Below, one piece after another: positions 59,615 through 64,000 of a DNA stretch of 64,000 nucleotides (within the stretch, counting starts at the first letter, position 1; each line of letters starts with the position of its first letter). Below the pieces are notes generated by a model. It made no database searches, had not been told where the DNA came from, and worked only from the letters and a program-made list of their open reading frames with translations. A program made the translations under genes and the position numbers. The DNA comes from Prochlorococcus sp. AG-673-L20 (GTDB lineage: Bacteria > Cyanobacteriota > Cyanobacteriia > PCC-6307 > Cyanobiaceae), in the NCBI GenBank assembly GCA_003211135.1, contig QCTN01000001.1, positions 62,001 through 126,000 of the forward strand. Direction: 5' to 3'.

Positions 59615-61612
59615 ATGGGGCAAATAGTTGGGATTGATTTAGGTACTACTAACTCCGTTGTAGGAGTTGTAGAGGCTGGTCGCCCAGTTGTAATTGCAAA
59701 TTCAGAGGGCACAAGAACAACCCCTTCGGTAGTTGGATTCACTAAAAACTCCGAAATTGTTATTGGTGATCAGGCTCGCAGACAACTTGTTTTAAATCCT
59801 AAAAATACTTTTTATAACTTAAAAAGATTCATAGGACGTGATTGGGATGAACTTGATGAAACAAGTATCTCTGTTCCATATAATGTCAAATCCAATGATA
59901 CAGGTAGTGTGAGAATTTTAAGTCCATTTACAGAGCGTGAGTACGCTCCAGAAGAGTTAATAAGTTCGATAATAAGAAAATTAATTAATGATGCAGAAAC
60001 TTATTTAGGAGATACAATCGATTCTGCTGTAATTACTGTTCCTGCATATTTTAATGAGTCTCAGAGGCAAGCTACTAAGGATTCTGCCTTATTAGCTGGG
60101 ATAAAAGTTGATAGAATTTTAAATGAACCTACAGCAGCAGCATTAGCATATGGTTTTGAAAAAAGCTCTTCTAATAACGTACTAGTTTTTGATTTAGGTG
60201 GAGGTACTTTTGATGTCTCTTTATTAAGGATATCTAATGGTGTTTTTGATGTAAAAGCTACTTGTGGAGATACTCAGCTCGGAGGTAATAATTTTGACTC
60301 CAAGATAGTTGATTGGATAGCTGAACGATTTCTTGAGAAACATAAGATTGATTTAAGACGTGATAGGCAAGCTCTTCAAAGACTTACTGAAGCTGCTGAG
60401 AAAGCTAAATGTGAATTGTCAGGATTACAAAAAACCAAAATTTCTTTGCCTTTTATTACTACAAGTGATGATGGGCCATTACATATTGAAGAAGAGTTTG
60501 ATAGGAAATTATTTGAATCGTTATCTGAAGATCTTCTTGATAGGTTGCTTGAACCTGTTCAAATTGCTTTAGAAGATTCTGGTTGGGATGCTGAAGAAAT
60601 TGATGAAGTCGTTCTTGTTGGTGGAAGTACTCGTATTCCAATGGTTCAACAATTAGTTAAGACCCTTGTTCCTAATGAACCATGCCAGTCTGTAAATCCT
60701 GACGAAGTTGTTGCAATTGGTGCTGCGATACAATCTGGAATAATTAGTGGAGATTTACGTGATTTACTTTTAAATGATGTAACTCCTTTATCCTTGGGAT
60801 TAGAAACTATTGGAGGACTTATGAAGGTTCTTATTCCACGAAATACTCCAATACCTGTAAGACAATCAGATGTTTTTAGTACTTCAGAATCGAATCAATC
60901 ATCAGTTGTTGTGCAAGTAAGACAAGGTGAAAGACCACTGGCTTCTGAAAACAAATCATTAGGCAAATTTAGATTGTCAGGAATACCTCCAGCACCAAGA
61001 GGGATTCCGCAAGTTCAAGTCGCTTTCGATATTGATGCAAATGGATTACTAGAGGTTAGTGCAACTGATAGAACTACAGGTAGAAAACAAACAGTAAGTA
61101 TTTCTGGAGGTTCTAATTTAAATGAACAAGAAATTAATATGATGATTGCTGAGGCTAAGTCAAAAGCAACAGAAGATAGAATGAAAAGATCAGTAATTGA
61201 TAGGAAAAATAATGCCCTTACACTAATTGCTCAAGCAGAGAGAAAATTAAGAGACGCTTCATTAGAATTTGGACCATATGGAGCAGAACGACAACAGAGG
61301 GCGGTAGAGCTTGCAATTCAGGATGTTGAAGAATTTATAGATGATGATGATCCTCAAGAATTAGAGATTTCTGTAAGTTCTTTACAAGAAGCCCTTTTTG
61401 GCTTAAATAGAAGATTTGCCGCTGAGAAGAAAGTTGATAGCAATCCCTTACAAGGAATTAAAAATACCTTTGGCTCTTTAAAAGATGAATTATTTTCTGA
61501 TGATTACTGGGATGATGATCCTTGGGATAATCAAATGAATAGTAATTCTAGAAATTCGAGGTATGGTAACTCTAGGGGCGACGATCCATGGGACAATGAC
61601 TACTTCCTCTAA
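59615..61612 (+). CDS. dnaK: Hsp70 chaperone DnaK
   Basis: VGIDLGTTNSVVGVVE; VITVPAYFNESQRQATKDSALLAG; VFDLGGGTFDVSLL. Confidence 0.96.
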   Translation: MGQIVGIDLGTTNSVVGVVEAGRPVVIANSEGTRTTPSVVGFTKNSEIVIGDQARRQLVLNPKNTFYNLKRFIGRDWDELDETSISVPYNVKSNDTGSVRILSPFTEREYAPEELISSIIRKLINDAETYLGDTIDSAVITVPAYFNESQRQATKDSALLAGIKVDRILNEPTAAALAYGFEKSSSNNVLVFDLGGGTFDVSLLRISNGVFDVKATCGDTQLGGNNFDSKIVDWIAERFLEKHKIDLRRDRQALQRLTEAAEKAKCELSGLQKTKISLPFITTSDDGPLHIEEEFDRKLFESLSEDLLDRLLEPVQIALEDSGWDAEEIDEVVLVGGSTRIPMVQQLVKTLVPNEPCQSVNPDEVVAIGAAIQSGIISGDLRDLLLNDVTPLSLGLETIGGLMKVLIPRNTPIPVRQSDVFSTSESNQSSVVVQVRQGERPLASENKSLGKFRLSGIPPAPRGIPQVQVAFDIDANGLLEVSATDRTTGRKQTVSISGGSNLNEQEINMMIAEAKSKATEDRMKRSVIDRKNNALTLIAQAERKLRDASLEFGPYGAERQQRAVELAIQDVEEFIDDDDPQELEISVSSLQEALFGLNRRFAAEKKVDSNPLQGIKNTFGSLKDELFSDDYWDDDPWDNQMNSNSRNSRYGNSRGDDPWDNDYFL

Positions 61613-62540
61613 AAAAGACTATCTGTCGATTTTAGGTTTATCCTATGAATTCGACGATATTGAACTTAAAAAAGCTTTTCGAAGAGAAGCAAGAAAATGG
61701 CATCCTGATTTAAATAAAAATGATATAAATGCTGAGGATAGATTTAAACTAATTAATGAAGCCTACGAATTCTTACGTGATCCTGCAAGACGAGTTAAAC
61801 CTATAGATTCTAATTATTCTAATGAAGAAAATATTAATAACTACAGAACAGGTTTTCCTGAATATAAAGATTATCTCAATTCTCTATTTGGATTTGAATA
61901 CGAATCTGAATTAGATAACAAAAGCTATGATGATAGTCCTTCTGATTTTTATGAAGATGAAAATGATGATGAAATTTTTAAAGAAGAAGAGTTTACTAGT
62001 TACGACTACCCAGCGAGATCTCCAGAAGAACCACCACCCGTTAAACTTCATCAAGATATCGAAACTATTATCGAATTAACCCCGGATGAGGCATTGAGTG
62101 GAGCATCTATATTGATTGAATTAGAAGATCAAACTGTTGTAGAAGTTGATACTCCCCCATTTGCTGGAGATGGTTGGAGATTGAGATTAGAGAATATTGC
62201 AAAAGGTGGAAAAGATCATTATTTACAATTAAAAGTACAAACTGAAAATGGACTTCGAATAGATGGTCTACGTGTTCTTTATAAATTAGAGTTATTTCCA
62301 CCCGATGCCCTTCTTGGATGTGCAGTAGAAGTTCCTACTCTTGAAGGAAATGTAACTCTTCAAGTACCTCCAAAGTCTTCAACTGGTAGATTGTTAAGAC
62401 TAAAAGGTAGAGGTCTTACTTTTGGAGATAATATTGGAGATCAGTTTGTAGAAATTTTGGTCGTTATTCCTGCTGATATTAATGATGAAGAAATAGCTTT
62501 GTATACCAGACTTCAAGAATTATCGCTATCAGACGAATAG
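61596..62540 (+). CDS. DnaJ-type cochaperone
   Basis: J domain KKDYLSILGLSYEFDDIELKKAFRREARKWHPDLN; C-terminal substrate-binding domains; start at ATG inside dnaK 3' end. Confidence 0.92.
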   Translation: MTTSSKKDYLSILGLSYEFDDIELKKAFRREARKWHPDLNKNDINAEDRFKLINEAYEFLRDPARRVKPIDSNYSNEENINNYRTGFPEYKDYLNSLFGFEYESELDNKSYDDSPSDFYEDENDDEIFKEEEFTSYDYPARSPEEPPPVKLHQDIETIIELTPDEALSGASILIELEDQTVVEVDTPPFAGDGWRLRLENIAKGGKDHYLQLKVQTENGLRIDGLRVLYKLELFPPDALLGCAVEVPTLEGNVTLQVPPKSSTGRLLRLKGRGLTFGDNIGDQFVEILVVIPADINDEEIALYTRLQELSLSDE

Positions 62541-62573
62541 TTAAATAATATATAATAAACCTAAAAAGTTTTT

Positions 62574-62966
62574 ATGAATATTTATGTTTTGCTTTACAAC
62601 TTCGGTACAGAGAATGAAGGGATACATTCTATCGAACTAAAAAGTAGAACTATAGTTCTAATGTTTGAAGACAAGGATGATGCCGAACGTTACTGTGGAC
62701 TTTTAGAGGCTCAGGATTTCCCACTGCCTTCTGTAGAAATGATTTCAATAGATGAAATTAGAGATTTTTGCATAAAACTAGATTATGAATGTAAATTAGT
62801 TGAGAAAAATTTTGTTCCAAAGACAGCAGAAGATAGATTGCTAATATCACCTCCTCAAAAAAATTTAGAAGTTGAGACTTGGAATGAAGAAGAAAGCAAA
62901 CAAGAAAATATTGAAGAAAATATAGATTTAAATTCCATTAAGGAGAATCTTGAAAAGCTTCTTTAA
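62574..62966 (+). CDS. DUF3110-like protein
   Basis: MNIYVLLYNFGTENEGIHSIELKSRTIVLMFEDKDDAERYCGLLEAQDFPLPSVEMI. Confidence 0.75.
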   Translation: MNIYVLLYNFGTENEGIHSIELKSRTIVLMFEDKDDAERYCGLLEAQDFPLPSVEMISIDEIRDFCIKLDYECKLVEKNFVPKTAEDRLLISPPQKNLEVETWNEEESKQENIEENIDLNSIKENLEKLL

Positions 62967-63002
62967 CGTTTAAGATAAAATCAAAGATTATTTAAATTCA
63001 CA

Positions 63003-63440
63003 ATGACTAAAGCTTTATTTGAAACCGATGCAGGCTCCATTAATATTGAATTGTTTTCTAATGATGCACCTAATACAGTTAATAATTTTACAAAACTAAT
63101 TAGTGAAGGTTTCTATGATGGATTGGCTTTTCATCGCGTTATCCCAGGTTTTATGGCTCAAGGTGGTTGTCCTAATACTCGTGCAGGATCTTCAGGAATG
63201 CCTGGAACAGGAGGACCAGGATACAATATTAATTGTGAAATTAATTCAAATAAACATCTAAAAGGTTCACTATCAATGGCACATGCAGGAAAAAATACAG
63301 GTGGGAGTCAATTTTTTATAGTTTATGAGTCGCAGCCACATTTGGATGGAGTACATACTGTCTTTGGAAAAACAGAGGATATGGATATTGTTTTAAAACT
63401 CACAAACGGCTCAAAAATTATAAAAGCCAGTGTGGTTTAA
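63003..63440 (+). CDS. Cyclophilin-type peptidyl-prolyl isomerase
   Basis: [38 protein letters not shown]. Confidence 0.95.
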   Translation: MTKALFETDAGSINIELFSNDAPNTVNNFTKLISEGFYDGLAFHRVIPGFMAQGGCPNTRAGSSGMPGTGGPGYNINCEINSNKHLKGSLSMAHAGKNTGGSQFFIVYESQPHLDGVHTVFGKTEDMDIVLKLTNGSKIIKASVV

Positions 63441-64000
63441 GATAATTTTTTATTAAAAATAATACTGAAGGTTTCTTTATCAAGATTAAATTTCCTAGTA
63501 GATGAGTATAGTTCTTCATTTTTTATAGAAAACTTGGTGTTTTTTAATTTAATACTGCTTTTTGGATGTAAAGCCTGTTGTATATTTTTTGATATAATTA
63601 GACCTACTTTTGAACTTTTATTATATTCAGATAAGAATTGAATAAAGATTTCAATCTTATTAATTTCTTTATTATTAATTGTGAAATCTGCTCTGTTTTT
63701 GTCATGCAAAATTTTCCATACTAATTTTGGTCTATTCCAAAAAGCTAATAGTCTTGGAGAGCTTTCTAACCTTATATTTATATTATTTTTTTCGCAGAAT
63801 TTAATTATATTATTTTTAATAGGAACTAATTCTATTGATTTATAGTCACCATCAAGGAAAATTGCTATATAAGGATCTATATCTATAGAATTTATTTTTT
63901 CTTCTTCTAACATATGTCCAAGTTTTTGTCTCTTCACATTTAAATATTCAGAATTATGCTCGCCAGGACATATAACTAATGGGACTCTCTCAGTAACTTC
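63437..64000 (-). CDS. ribBA: C-terminal part of bifunctional RibBA, gene continues past right edge
   Basis: Minus frame is open through the edge: [38 protein letters not shown]..., which resembles the RibBA C-terminus plus a long extension. The track start at 63937 is an internal GTG. Confidence 0.75.
   Translation of the reverse strand, partial: EVTERVPLVICPGEHNSEYLNVKRQKLGHMLEEEKINSIDIDPYIAIFLDGDYKSIELVPIKNNIIKFCEKNNINIRLESSPRLLAFWNRPKLVWKILHDKNRADFTINNKEINKIEIFIQFLSEYNKSSKVGLIISKNIQQALHPKSSIKLKNTKFSIKNEELYSSTRKFNLDKETFSIIFNKKLS

Overview
AT-rich, densely coded chromosomal window from a picocyanobacterium, most likely a high-light Prochlorococcus (inferred from psaK, psb28, PAM68-like, GUN4, DUF1816/DUF3110/DUF3288-type proteins, very low GC and short intergenic spacers). 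Most of it is ordinary core genome: trpD, carA, gatA, dnaE, rpsO, ruvA, dnaG, rlmH, rsmA, ispE, pdhB, secDF, glnA, tadA, lspA, bioY, pyk, ilvA, dxs, htpG, rpmB, hisZ-like, dnaK/dnaJ-like and a C-terminal ribBA fragment. There are two tRNA genes (Pro-TGG, Ser-GGA). I saw no transposon, prophage or CRISPR array. Points worth a second look: (1) a compact glucosylglycerate synthesis/phosphorolysis cluster at the left edge; (2) two genes missing from the ORF track, a STAS-domain protein and scpB, whose frames contain no ATG/GTG/TTG near the N-terminus and may start at ATC and ATT; (3) a umuD-umuC-putative HExxH protein gene string behind a near-consensus cyanobacterial LexA box; (4) a strong hairpin plus T-tract terminator after glnA; (5) four unlisted small membrane-protein ORFs of 31-59 aa; (6) an in-frame 54-bp tandem repeat in the N-terminal tail of an rRNA methyltransferase. 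I found no clear-cut wholly novel defence or mobile system. All assignments come from reading the sequence, with no database searches.
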